This document shows positions 1 to 9,864 of a DNA stretch of 33,428 nucleotides, one piece after another. The position numbers were made by a program, and so were the translations under genes. Under the pieces are notes generated by a model. The model did no database searches. It was not told the DNA's origin and saw nothing but the letters and a program-made list of their open reading frames with translations. The stretch comes from Macrocybe gigantea (Eukaryota > Basidiomycota > Agaricomycetes > Agaricales > Callistosporiaceae), in assembly GCA_011319805.1 (NCBI GenBank), contig SJRY01000088.1:1-33428 (forward strand). The letters run 5' to 3'. Every line of letters begins with the position of its first letter. The first letter of the stretch is position 1.

Positions 1-30
1 CATTAGATTTCAACTCAGGATTCTTCCCAG

Positions 31-626
31 GGCTCTAAAGAAATCTCTACGATTGACGTAATCCGGAACTACTGTCCGCCCCTAGCCTGGAGTCTTGACT
101 TCTTGAACACAACTAACTCACCATCCAATGGAATTACTTCGAAGTCAACTGTCCATGACATTTTCGATTTATATCGTTTTCTGTTTTTTACCTGTGGTGA
201 GTGCTGGTTATGCAGTCTTTAATTTGTCTTTGCGACTAATTCTTGCCAGGATGGAAAGGAAAACACATACAAATAAAAGTGATCACGGAGAAATATCTCA
301 ATGCTAAATACCAGGATAAGGAGATCACCTTTAGAGACTATTCACATCTGCACAGGAAAAGAGAGCCGACGTGCCACACACCGAGATAGTGACGCGGTCA
401 GGAGGGCCTGCTCCTCCATCTGTCGAACTTCCCGATCCATACTTCTTGGAGATCCATGCTGCTGTCGCCCATGTTATGCACGCGAGTGGGGCCGCAGAAT
501 TCATCCAAAGCTACCTTAATAAGCCGGGGACTGGTAGCAGCTCAGCAAACATATTGGGAGGCCCGGAGCTGGCATCGCTTAGAATCGACCTTGCAGAAAT
601 TCTTGGCATTAGATTTCGTGTGTCTG
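31..626 (+). pseudogene. 3' part of a putative HNH-nuclease-family gene, frameshifted
   Basis: The start lies outside the window. The reading frame runs through residues like STIDVIRNY and NSPSNGITSKSTVHDIFDLY. It is then cut by a phase-1 intron (GTGAGT near 200 to CCAG at 250) and resumes with KVITEKYLNAKYQDKEITFRDYSH. That frame stops at a TAG at 387-389. The adjacent frame, open from 371, continues with ELPDPYFLEIHAAVAHVMHASGAAEFI. A tail of the form LPDPxxLxxHAAxAxVxHxSGAAE, preceded by an NSPSNG segment, resembles the C-terminal half of the HNH-endonuclease-like proteins that are abundant and often degraded in Agaricomycetes. The catalytic HNH core is not clearly visible, so the family call is from memory of its flanking motifs. 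The frame break at about 350-387 is why I call it a pseudogene; a missed intron there is possible but no good splice sites are seen. Confidence 0.45.
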
Positions 627-1161
627 CTTACATCCTGTTTTTTTTTTGTAGTGAAGAATTAAAAATGCTGAAAATCTTCGGGTCATACCCGTAATCCGGC
701 CTGGAATAGATATTAGTCCTATTACGCTGACAGCACTGTCAGCATGGACGTTTAGAGTGAGCTGTTCTGTAAATATGCCTCATTTGATTGATACTCGGCA
801 CGAGCGACATCCTCGGCATCGAGTCCAGGCTCCAATCTTTATGCGTTGAACGCTAGGATACGTTTGGCCCTACCTCTGTTTCTCTTATGACTTCGAACAC
901 TTGCTGAAGGAGCACTGCTATGACCGCCAGCTTCACGATGTGTCATGCAGCAGCAATGAAGAGCGACCTACCCATGCGCAGTCCAAACGCCCTCAATGCA
1001 ATAAAGCTGGGTAGACTGAACAAGAACGCAAGCCCATCAACCACTCCAGGTCCATCTCCATGCACGGACCGCCACGTCTACCAGACACCGATTAATGACG
1101 CCACATCGAAGAACGTTAATCATCGAACTCTAGGACACGTATATTACGTTCGCCGTCGAGA
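627..1161. other. intergenic, no gene recognised
   Basis: Only short ORFs with no recognisable content. A near-perfect 18-bp palindrome (8-bp arms, 2-base centre) lies at 726-743. The stretch separates the 3' end of the nuclease remnant from the 3' end of MDR copy A on the opposite strand. Confidence 0.5.
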
Positions 1162-2445
1162 CTAATCTGTCTCGTGAGGCCGAGCCACAAGTTTGAGCCC
1201 TGAAATCTCATCTGCTGCCATCCGTGCTAGCCCTCCTGCGATTCCGTTCAATCCTCCAGGAAGGACCTCGACTTTATTAGGCTGTCGTGATCTCAGTTGA
1301 TCTTCATCAATGTTGTCAAAAAGGAAGGTAACAACTCGCCTTGACAGAACCATCTGCCAACAGGTCAGTGATCTTGTTTATCACTTTGAGACCGATTTCA
1401 CGCGTATGAGGCAACGTAAAGACGCCAAAGAAGAAGGAAATCTGCTTGTGGCTATTCGGATACTCCTTCGTCAATGGGCGTACGGTTACCATGTGTCCGC
1501 CAGATGCCAACAAGTTGTATCCTGCGTCTTGAGTTTCAGCGACCCCGATTGCATCGTAGATGGTTTCAACCGGGGCGGTCGTGATTTTCGAGACCTCTTC
1601 AGAGAGCGTGGGCGTGAGCCTCCGGTCGACGATGTGCGTTGCACCGAGAGATTTGAGCAAATCCTCATTTCTGAGCGACGCGGTGACTATGATGGGGGAA
1701 AAGCCGGAAAGACGGCGAATTGGATGGCTGCTTGTCGCGTCAGTGTTTGTGTTTTTATGACTTGTGGAAAAAAAAAAGTAATCCTGTCTGACCATATTGT
1801 CCGACACAACGAGCCGCCCAGTATAACGAGAGGTTTCCCAGAGTGTGGGTTTGAAGAAGAAGGATCTATGACTTTGGGCAAGGAAAGTCCTGCGCCGTTG
1901 TGCGACCTATCACTATAGAAGCCGACGACCGCAGTAAATAGACCGGCTGGGATTGACGCTGCTTGTTCGAACGTCAGGTTGTCCGGGATCTGGTATTTGC
2001 AGATGAGTCAAAGCAGCACTATGAAAGGCGAGTGCCTAGGATTTTTGCGAACCTTGGCTGCGAACTCGACATCAGTGAGATTATATTGCTGGAAAGCAGC
2101 TTTTAGCGGTGTGCGTCTACCTTCGTAAAAGCTGTAGCGAATGAGAGATCAGCTGCTGTCAATTTCAATCAAGTGAAAGGTCGCACATCCTGTCGCCTTT
2201 GACAAATTTAATAACACCTTCACCTACTTCCTCGACAATACCAGCGTTGTCATATCCAAAGATGGCTGGATATGCCTTGATGTAGACGGGTTGCTTCTGT
2301 TCTTTCCAGTCCGACGGGTTCAAGCCTGCAGCCTCCACTCTGACCAGAACTTGGCCCGGACCGGCTTGGGAGTCTCATTGTCTCCGATGACGAAACACCC
2401 TTGCGCGGACTCTAGATAGAGAGCTTTATGTTGTGTTCTGGACAT
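1162..2445 (-). pseudogene. MDR copy A: GroES-like zinc-binding dehydrogenase (enoyl-reductase-like), two frameshifts
   Basis: The start is the ATG at 2445, beginning MSRTQHKALYLES. Recognisable blocks follow in order: ETPKP; LNPSDWK after a frame change; GYDNAGIVEEVGEGV; KGDRM; FQQYNL in exon 2; IPDNLTFEQAASIP; GKPLVILGG; RLSGFSPIIVTASL; GATHIVDR; ASGGHMVTV; and a C-terminus ending HETD with stop TAG at 1162. This is the medium-chain dehydrogenase/reductase fold, an N-terminal GroES-like domain then an NAD(P)H-binding Rossmann domain, in the subgroup of fungal trans-enoyl reductases and ToxD-like proteins. Intron positions match those of copy D. One base is missing in exon 1 (about 2360), and the frame shifts again at the nucleotide-binding loop (about 1820, where SVGQYG is expected). 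The last intron would use a GC donor (GCGAGT). Probably not functional. Confidence 0.75.
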
Positions 2446-2711
2446 TGTAAGAATGAAAGAGAAGTAGGAGAATAGTTATCGTTGTCCCGTTTCTCTTTCG
2501 ACATTTTATAATTCGCAGAGGCAACCCCCTGACGGCATTCGTCGCACTTGCGCAATCAGGGATTGGAAATTTTGTCCTCCCGATGTGTAAGCTGTGTGGT
2601 AAGTACATGGTGTCCAGTAATCAAGACCATACTTCAACCCCGTTTGGGGCTTCGTCCATAAATTCCTCCGAGCCGTATTTGTAAGTCTGGGACCACGAGG
2701 GCCCTGCAGGC

Positions 2712-3618
2712 TCAAATCGTCTCTTGGGGGTGTACAATGAGCTTCACTCCCGAGACGCCATTTGCTTTCATTCTCTCCAAACCGGCTTTGATCCCATTCA
2801 AACCACCTGGTACTACTTCGACTCTGTTAGGCTGTCATGGTAGGCTTGAGCATTTGACTCAGAGGCAGAGCAGAGGAAAGCGTGCACTTGGATAGAACCA
2901 TCTGCTAATAGATCGGTAAATTTGTTGTACAACTTGTGACCTAATTCACGATTATGAGGAAGGTAGAAGGACGCGAAGACATAGTATATCGGTTTGTTGC
3001 TCGACGGACTCTTGACCGCACAGAATTCTGGGCTGGTCGCCACAGTGAGCATGTGGCCTCCAGGCGCCAGCAAGTCATACGCCACGTTCTGGGTTTCTGG
3101 CATCATGATTGTGTCATGGACAACCTTGACCGGATTCTTGGTGATCTTCAAAACTTCTTCTGCGAGTGACGATGTGAGGTTGCGGTCGATGACGTGAGTT
3201 GCGCCTATCGACTTGAGATATCCCTCGTGTTTGAGCGAGGCTGTGGTGATGATGGGTGAGAATCCGGAGAGTCGACCAAGCTGTATGGCTGTTGGATGAA
3301 AAAGCGAATGATAATTAGATCGAATCAAGAAAATATGCGGAATGTGGGTTTTACCATATTGACCAACGGAAGTCGCGCCTCCGAGAACGATGAAAGGCTG
3401 CCCGCTTGCTGGCCGCCAGCGATGTCCGTGCCGATGATGGCTGGATACTCCTCGACGAAGGCACCGTATTCTCGAATCTTCCAATCGACAGGGTTCAGGC
3501 CGGTGGCCTGAATTTTGACGAGAGCTTGACCGGGGTCGGGCTTCGGCGTCTCGTTCTCCCTCAGAACAAAAGATCCATGCTTGGATTCTAGGTAAAGCGC
3601 TTTGTGGGTTCGGGGCAT
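2712..3618 (-). pseudogene. MDR copy B: internally deleted, chimeric enoyl-reductase-like gene
   Basis: The start at 3618 gives MPRTHKALYLES and the frame runs to YPAIIGTDIAG. It then jumps straight into GQQAG, which in copy D lies about 340 bases further on, in exon 3. Everything between (the end of the GroES-like domain and all of exon 2) is missing. One base is also lost just after the junction (GGCAG where copy D has GGCCAG), so the reading frame changes before the nucleotide-binding loop. From the junction to the stop TGA (2712-2714; C-terminus VHPQETI) the DNA, introns included, is nearly identical to copy D at 25.4-26.1 kb in inverted orientation. Exon 1 and the upstream sequence instead resemble copy C. 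I read it as a non-functional recombinant. Confidence 0.8.
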
Positions 3619-3676
3619 ATTGTTGGTATGTAGCGATGAAGAATGGTATAACTTCTCATCTTTCCTCGCACGCGGG

Positions 3677-3683
3677 TTTATAT
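3677..3683 (-). promoter_or_regulatory. TATA-like box upstream of copy B
   Basis: On the - strand this reads ATATAAA about 60 bases upstream of the copy B start codon. A matching box, and a conserved block further upstream, occur at the same relative place in front of copy C. Confidence 0.4.
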
Positions 3684-3947
3684 CGTGGCTAGGATTCGGT
3701 GTCACAGCTCAACGAATGCAGGCTTTGTCATTCGGGTTGTTGCGAGAAGAATGGCGGAAGATTTGTCCATTATATGAGAATGTGATGTGGCTTACTCATG
3801 ACATTGCTCAGTGCTCAGCACTGCGCCGCGTGCCAAAGATCATCGATCATCGATGAACCGGCGATGGCGCTTCTGCATGACATAGTGACAGTTAGAGTGC
3901 AGTATTCACTCGAGGGCCTTCGTCGTCTCATCGCCGAGATGACGCAG

Positions 3948-4338
3948 CTTGGCAGCTACGTCAACACCCACCACATTGTATTGCTGATACCCACCCTTCT
4001 GCAGCGTCCACTCGCCCTGGTAGACGCTGACGGAAAGAACGGTCAGTTATGATCTCAAAAATCAGCATGGAGAGCAGACAGAATCGTACATCCTATCGCC
4101 CATTTTAAATCTGGTCACGCCCTCTGCGACTTCCCGCCAGCGATGTCGGTGCTAATCAGGGCTGGATACTCCCCGGTGGGACACCGTTTTCGTGGATCTT
4201 CCAATCGACAGGGTTCAGACCCGTGGCTTGAATCTTGACGAGAGCTTGACCCGGTCCTGGCTTGGGCGTCTCAGCCTCCGTTAGAACAGAAGGTTCGTTA
4301 TTGGATTCGAGGTAAAGTGCCTTATTGGTTCGTGGCAT
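3948..4338 (-). pseudogene. MDR copy C: 5' fragment of an enoyl-reductase-like gene
   Basis: The start at 4338 gives MPRTNKALYLES, with ETPKPGPGQALVKIQATGLNPVDWK following. The frame is then broken (VPPGSIQP and a stop), but EYPALISTDIAG, EVAEGVTRFKMGDR and, after an intron, YQGEWTLQKGGYQQYNVV can be read in shifted frames. Exon 2 ends at an AAK codon triplet where the other copies have a GT donor; here the bases are CTGCG and the similarity stops. Only the GroES-like half survives, and exons 3-5 are absent. The bases after TDIAG are also deleted, at the same codon where copy B is broken. Exon 1 is closer to copy B than to A or D. Confidence 0.7.
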
Positions 4339-4922
4339 GCCGTTGATAGTGACAGAAGATGGCCTGTACTTCAGAGGCGGTTCCGCTACTTCTCAATCCT
4401 CTCTCGTCATGTGAGTTTATATACGCTGGCCCGGATAAATGGCATGCCGGCCGAACCAAGGCTGGTAACAACGCAGGACGCAGGGTTTGTCATTCGATTC
4501 CTGGAGGTTGCGATAAGAATGGCGGAAGATGTGTTCATTACATATATGAAAATGCGATGTGAGCCCTATGTGGTTTACTCGTTTCATTACTGAACACCTG
4601 AAGTTGAAAGTGAACCGGTAACGGCAATTGTAGTGGCGGTCAGGGAATGACACTTGCCGTCGGTTCATTGTTTCGCGAGTGTCTTGGGCTCGAATCCGCT
4701 GATGGATGCAGACTGCCAGAAACAACTGAAGGGTTGACATTGCCGACAGATGATCTGACCCTTTTCAACTTGGCGCTGCGCTCGGCAGCAACATTACAAG
4801 CAAACGTATATTCATCATACCAGCATCAGACATGTCATATGCTTTATGAGCTTTGAAAATGTATCTTGATCATCTGTTTTGAGAATGAACAAAGAGGGAA
4901 CATGGCTTCAACGGGGCTGGCA
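4339..4922. other. intergenic between copy C and the carboxylesterase
   Basis: Contains the TATA box and conserved upstream block of copy C, then about 350 bases with no recognised gene, up to the stop codon of the carboxylesterase, which is transcribed in the same (-) direction. Confidence 0.5.
4416..4423 (-). promoter_or_regulatory. TATA box upstream of copy C
   Basis: On the - strand this reads TATATAAA, about 80 bases upstream of the copy C start. The surrounding sequence, including a block at about 4485-4560 (GCGGAAGAT and a TATATGA-like run), is clearly related to the region upstream of copy B at about 3720-3800. Confidence 0.45.
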
Positions 4923-7306
4923 TCAGTTTCCGTCCCGCGAACGTCTGTGGTGGAAAGTGGCAGGCATCGAGTTGATAAAACTCATTCCCCTTTCACGATA
5001 GTTGTCAGGTATGACGGTGGTGTTGTCGCCGTTCAACTGCAACAGGACCTAGAAACGGGCGTATAAGACATCAAGATTTCGATGAACGAAAATCCCATCC
5101 TTACCTGATGGTTCGGCGTATATTGATCCCAGTGCGGTCCTAAATAGCAGAATAAGCGGATCGGATCTCTAGACTATGAGTAGAATTTTACTTGGAAGTC
5201 CGCGTCCATCATTAGGATCCAGACTCGTCGCGAACGAGATCCAATAGTCGATCATGATGCTGCTAAGTGTTCGCGCAGAGGCCGTCGAGTTGGCTGGAAC
5301 GGCGCCATAAACGAATAGAACCTCTGAACCGTGAGTGACTGTGGGGAAGCATGTAAGCGAAACGAACTCATAGAAAGGTTTATTAAAAACTGGCCTCCGA
5401 GAAAAGGTTGAGCAAGCGGCTGTGGTTGCGTGAATAGATAACCAAAGGTCTTCACTCCAGCCCTGCTCGCCGCTTGGGACCAAAACCTTCTCTGAGAATG
5501 GAAACTCAAGTCGCCCACTAACACAAACCAGTCAGTCAGCCAATCGCGTTTAATTGAAGACTCAGGACTCAACAGAGTGCGGCCGCTTGTTTGAAAACTG
5601 GGCTAAGACCGAAAGTTTCGTTACCCGTATTGAATGGCGAACCCAATGCTGGGACATTGGGGTACAGATCGGTGACGAGCGTCTGGGCCGCAGATTCCAG
5701 CTGCGACGGTGCGACCAATGGAGGAGAAAAGTTGGCTATGAGTGCGCCGAAAAGTTCCTCTTCTGAATTGATCGTCAACGGCGTGAAACTGGTTCCTGAT
5801 CGAGGAGACGAGGCATGAGCAAAACCTGTCAACCTTTTGGTTTTTATTTACCTTCGTCCAGATTGGTGCCTGCGATGAACGGCAGGCGAGCGAAATGACC
5901 CTTCGCAATCAACTTGGAGGCGATGTCAGGGTAAAGGCCGCCTGGACCGTCAATGGTAGGATCGAATGCAAAAACTTCAGGAGCTTGGGCGATCGACGCC
6001 AGAAGACCCTGGAAGATATCCGTAGTATTGGCGGATCTCAGGCAGTCGAGGGTACGGCCAGAATGCGCCGTAGATGCACAATGGGGTACATTAGAAACAA
6101 AATTCGTCCAGTCGACTTCTCGACGTTCAGCAGTGAAGGTCAAGGCCGTTGCTGCATGACCCGATTCGAATATCTTACACAGAAGGTCGTATGTGGAGTG
6201 TGCAATGCCGTTGGGACACAACTCACCGCTGCCCTTGCAAGGCGTTCGATCGAAGAATTCAAGAACAGAACGGACGTCATTATTGAGCCTGCGCTTACTC
6301 CAAAGACGGTGACCTAGTCATAGAGTTAACTCCGAGAAAAGTTTATGTCTTTAGATGCTTCACTTTTGTTTTATCACCACCGAATACCTGAATATTCTCT
6401 TGTACCCATTCGAGGGCTGCCAACTCGTCCTTTAATGCCAAATTAAGCACTTTATGTTTATCCGCTGGGAGGTCCGCATGAGGAGGAAGTCCCATTTAAT
6501 CAGTGTATGGACAAGTTATACCTTCGGCGCCCTGAGGGAATCCTAACGGACCGAGCCTGTAGTTGAAGTTGACGTAGATGAGGGGGGTTCCCTGAACGAG
6601 ATTCAGCATGTTCTGGAATTCATGGAAGAAAAGACGTACGCGAGCCACACTTTGAGCGACTATCGCGCTTCCATTAAAAACGTTTGAAGTGCCAAACTGG
6701 AATCCTCCTCCATATCTAGGAGTAGAAAGTTCACAACATAAACGATACGGGTCAAAGCCATGGTTGGCGGAGAGGACTTACGTCCAAAATAGCTAGAGAA
6801 AATCAGTTTGAATCTAGTTGACGCGGTGCAATTGAAGAACTTACAATAGGCAAACGAGCCGAAGGAGGAAGGCCGGAAGGCCGGAAAACGTTGATCGTCA
6901 GACAATCCTCCGACATGGCGGAAAGAGGGAGGCCCTGATTTGCAGGATATCAGTCGATATTTTAGCGTTTTGGATGATAATCATATGAACCGGCTGCAAA
7001 CATGAAGGCCCAAAGTTACTGGCGTCGAAGGTCGCATTATCGAGTCGGGTTTTGAGAACAGGTGGCCGAAGTCGCAATGACCCCAATGGTTTTTCCGCGA
7101 AAGGAATACCTAGATCCCATCACTACACAACGGAACAACATAGCCGGCGGATTCTTACCACCGAAGAAATCTTGCTTCAAACCGGTGACGTCTCGTCCAA
7201 TCAAAGTAGTGTGCCCAAGCTGCACCCGGGGCGTGGCAGCTTGGGATATACCAACCAGCGCAAGAAGGGGGACGAAGAGCAGCATAGGGCTCATATGCTC
7301 CGGCAT
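4923..7306 (-). CDS. secreted type-B carboxylesterase/lipase, 14 exons
   Basis: Hydrolyses carboxylic esters outside the cell (alpha/beta hydrolase, type-B carboxylesterase/lipase family). Exons: 7159-7306, 6991-7109, 6845-6934, 6782-6792, 6640-6715, 6522-6591, 6364-6464, 6227-6313, 5852-6173, 5574-5795, 5395-5517, 5192-5338, 5105-5139, 4923-5048. All phases agree and give 558 residues, normal for the family. A signal peptide covers residues 1 to about 23 (start at 7306; the Met at codon 5 is an alternative). Further motifs: EDCLTINV; oxyanion loop YGGGF (124-128); VNFNYRLGPLGF; LALKDELAALEWVQENI; nucleophile elbow GVSAG with Ser212; acid Glu341 in GTNLDEGT; and His459 in VTHGSEV. The triad is complete, but the elbow has Val where the family normally has Glu (GESAG). 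The intron after 5395 has a GC donor; exon 4 is only 11 bases. Fragmented ORFs make it look broken, but it splices cleanly. Confidence 0.9.
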
Positions 7307-8672
7307 TTCTGATTGACCTTTTAACCCGAGGGACGTTATGCCTTTAACTCCGGTCACAAGCCATGACGAACCACATCGGCATCATTCCAAGGCTGCCAAT
7401 CATGGGAGGACGGGTAACACGTTTAGAACGGCGCAGCCCTGGCCAGATGGAACACAGGACTGGCCGACGGCCAAGATTTCTTCAAAAATCAGTGCCCACG
7501 TTGACGTGTATTCTCGAGCCATCGGAGCAGATGGTCGTCCGATGGCCCGTGGGCGCATCGTTTCGTATAGGTACGTAACTATTCCTGTGCAATTCATGGT
7601 GAGTAAGTAACCTTCCTCAGCAAGTCCGCGTTGTGAGATGTGGAAAAGACTCTGAATTGAAGTGGAATTCGGTTCACAAGCGAGGTTGGCGTGTGAGAAT
7701 GGCCCGCGAGGTACACAGTCTCGTGATCTGCACTTCAGTAGCATTTAGAACTCGACCTTCTCGCGTCGTCAAGTCTGCAATCTATGGAAAAAGTCGGCAT
7801 TAGTCTATGTCTGCCTTGGGTATGCTTAGACCCTACTTTTAGGGCTGCAATCAAATCTCTTGAGCTGGCTTTAGAAACCGTCCGGCGAGATGACTCCGCG
7901 AACACCATTTTCAACATCTGTGGATCAAACAATCTGTCAAAGCGCCGTCTGTCGACGTCGCTCGTTGAGAGCTCGTTCATGTGGACAGAATACTTCTTTG
8001 CTCGGGTTGCTCGGGAACTCGTTTTTAGCACTTCGATAGCCTTCTGGGAGTTTGAGCACCGGAGCGCTGGCCGTTGCAAGCCCTTATGATCAGAATCATC
8101 AGATACTCGACTCATGGTGTGAGATTCCCTACTTCTAAACGTACATACTGGTTCGTTCCTTGATTTCCTCGATCCTGGCGTTTGGTATACCCTGTGCTCT
8201 GGAAGTGGTTACTTACTTCGCGAGAGGTGCACCACTTGGGATCGGCATCCTGGCTAGTCCAGTGAGGTATCGACGTTATGGCGCACTCGAGGCAACACCT
8301 ACTGCCAATATTTGTCGATTATCATGCGTGTTGGTAGTGATCGCAAAGACCTTCGCCTGCCAGAAATTTACTGTACACACAGCTGGTCCTTGGCTCATGG
8401 TACAAGATGTTGCATCCGAAACTAGGTGAGAGCACACATGCCGCTGGTATGCATTGATGGGATACTCTAGTTTCTATGCTTGCATTGCCTTGTACCCTCC
8501 GACAAGAACCACACGGCATAGCTGCGCACTCGAGTTCCAAAAGGGCGTCTGATCTTGTCCACGTCGAATTATACTGAAGTACAGTCAACAACGGTACGGC
8601 TATCGGCGACCAAAGACGCACTTATCTCGTATCCGACTTAACCCGCCCCACTCCCCTCCCGCTAGTGCTGTG
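7307..8672. other. intergenic, no gene recognised
   Basis: Upstream region of the carboxylesterase. It contains - strand ORFs at 7400-7744 (114 codons) and 7735-8115 (126 codons), but neither shows a family motif I recognise nor plausible splice continuations, so I do not call them genes. Confidence 0.45.
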
Positions 8673-9117
8673 GGCAGAATTCGGCAGGGCGGAGTTTGCC
8701 AATTGCCAGGCAAAATTTGGCAGAATTTTCCTCCGAATTTGGACATTGCGAGCCTGTTTCCTTGATATGGTAGCCACTCTGCATTTGGTTTGAGGTGAGA
8801 TCTGTTAGAGAGATGTAAGAAGATGCATCGTCTCATCCCTCCGCCTCGAGCTGAGTATTGGAATAATTGCAATTCAATGCCACCCATCTGATATATTGTC
8901 TATGTTGCAGTTGTATGGAAAAATCCTCATCAATGGCTTGGACAACATGATGTTCAGTTATGGGAGTCGAGGCAAAGGTGACCGCCTCCCTATAGAACTG
9001 AAAATTTGTCGGAGATTGGCTATGTTATCACATATGACATATATTCTGCCAAATTCTGCCAAGCCTGCCTCGAATTCTGCCGGTAATAGCCAGTTTGGCA
9101 GAATTGTTTGGCAAAAT
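8673..9117. repeat. cluster of inverted GGCAGAATT/AATTCTGCC motifs, possible small transposon
   Basis: The 9-mer GGCAGAATT occurs at 8673-8681, 8719-8727 and 9097-9105, and its reverse complement AATTCTGCC at 9052-9060 and 9073-9081. Variants such as GGCAAAAT and TATTCTGCC lie nearby. The left cluster (8673-8730) faces the right cluster (9042-9117) across about 310 bases of unrelated sequence. Such subterminal inverted motif clusters are typical of non-autonomous DNA transposons (MITEs). I see no clear target-site duplication and no transposase. Confidence 0.5.
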
Positions 9118-9864
9118 GGCAGACTTCTGCCAACAACACTACCTCCCGCCTTCCGTTCGCTGCCGTTCGCTTCCTGACGATGGTGGCCTTCCTCGGTGCA
9201 CGCTGTGCGAACCACCCCTCGGATTAGTCCACCGGAGGCAAAAGCGCTACTTTATATCGCCGCTCGTCTATCTATCGACACGCTCTGACAACGGTAAATG
9301 CTCCTGAACAACGACAGCTCGCACATCCTGTCATGTAAGGCAGCCGTGGACGGAGCGAAGGAGGAGAATTACATTGTAACGTCTTCTGCACCCAAGCTCA
9401 CTATCATACGAAGGAGTTGAAATTCCGTTCGACCCTTATCTGCGAACCCAAGGACCGCCAGACCCAATCTATGAGAATTTTCAAGTTCAATGCACCGCAT
9501 TCTGGGTGACCGCATCCACTCACGCTCATCTCGTGCCGGTCAAGTTCGTTGCTTCTGTAACAGACAGAACATTCATACTTACAGCTTGGTGCGAACGATC
9601 AATATAGTTCAAAAAGTGGTAACGCGGCTGTAATATCCTTTACGCGTTATCGCAAGCCTTTTTGTCTCGCAATATGTGCATAGATGGCATTGCTAATGTC
9701 GTTTTGGGAATACTCTGTTTGAGAAACTGTATTTGCATCTGCTTGTTTCGGAAGGCTTTAGCCTCGGGATACCAAACTGCTACTTCTGGATCAGCCTGAT
9801 CCAACGACGACCAGCCAGTGCGGCGCTCGTCGCTATCCCCAGCATCAGATAACCCTCCCGCCAG
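9118..9864. other. intergenic upstream of the ABC transporter
   Basis: About 750 bases with only short ORFs and no recognised gene. It must hold the promoter of the ABC transporter, but I could not single out a convincing TATA box. Confidence 0.4.

Noticed and set aside
4670..4700. GGGCTCGAATCCGC resembling a tRNA T-arm.
   Set aside because: No acceptor, D-arm or anticodon stem can be formed with the flanking sequence.
4923..7306. First impression that the carboxylesterase is a pseudogene, because its motifs are spread over several frames.
   Set aside because: All 14 exons join with matching phases and plausible splice sites, giving one frame with the full catalytic triad.
7400..8115. Two - strand ORFs upstream of the carboxylesterase as a gene.
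   Set aside because: They overlap slightly in different frames, without recognisable domains or a coherent spliced model.
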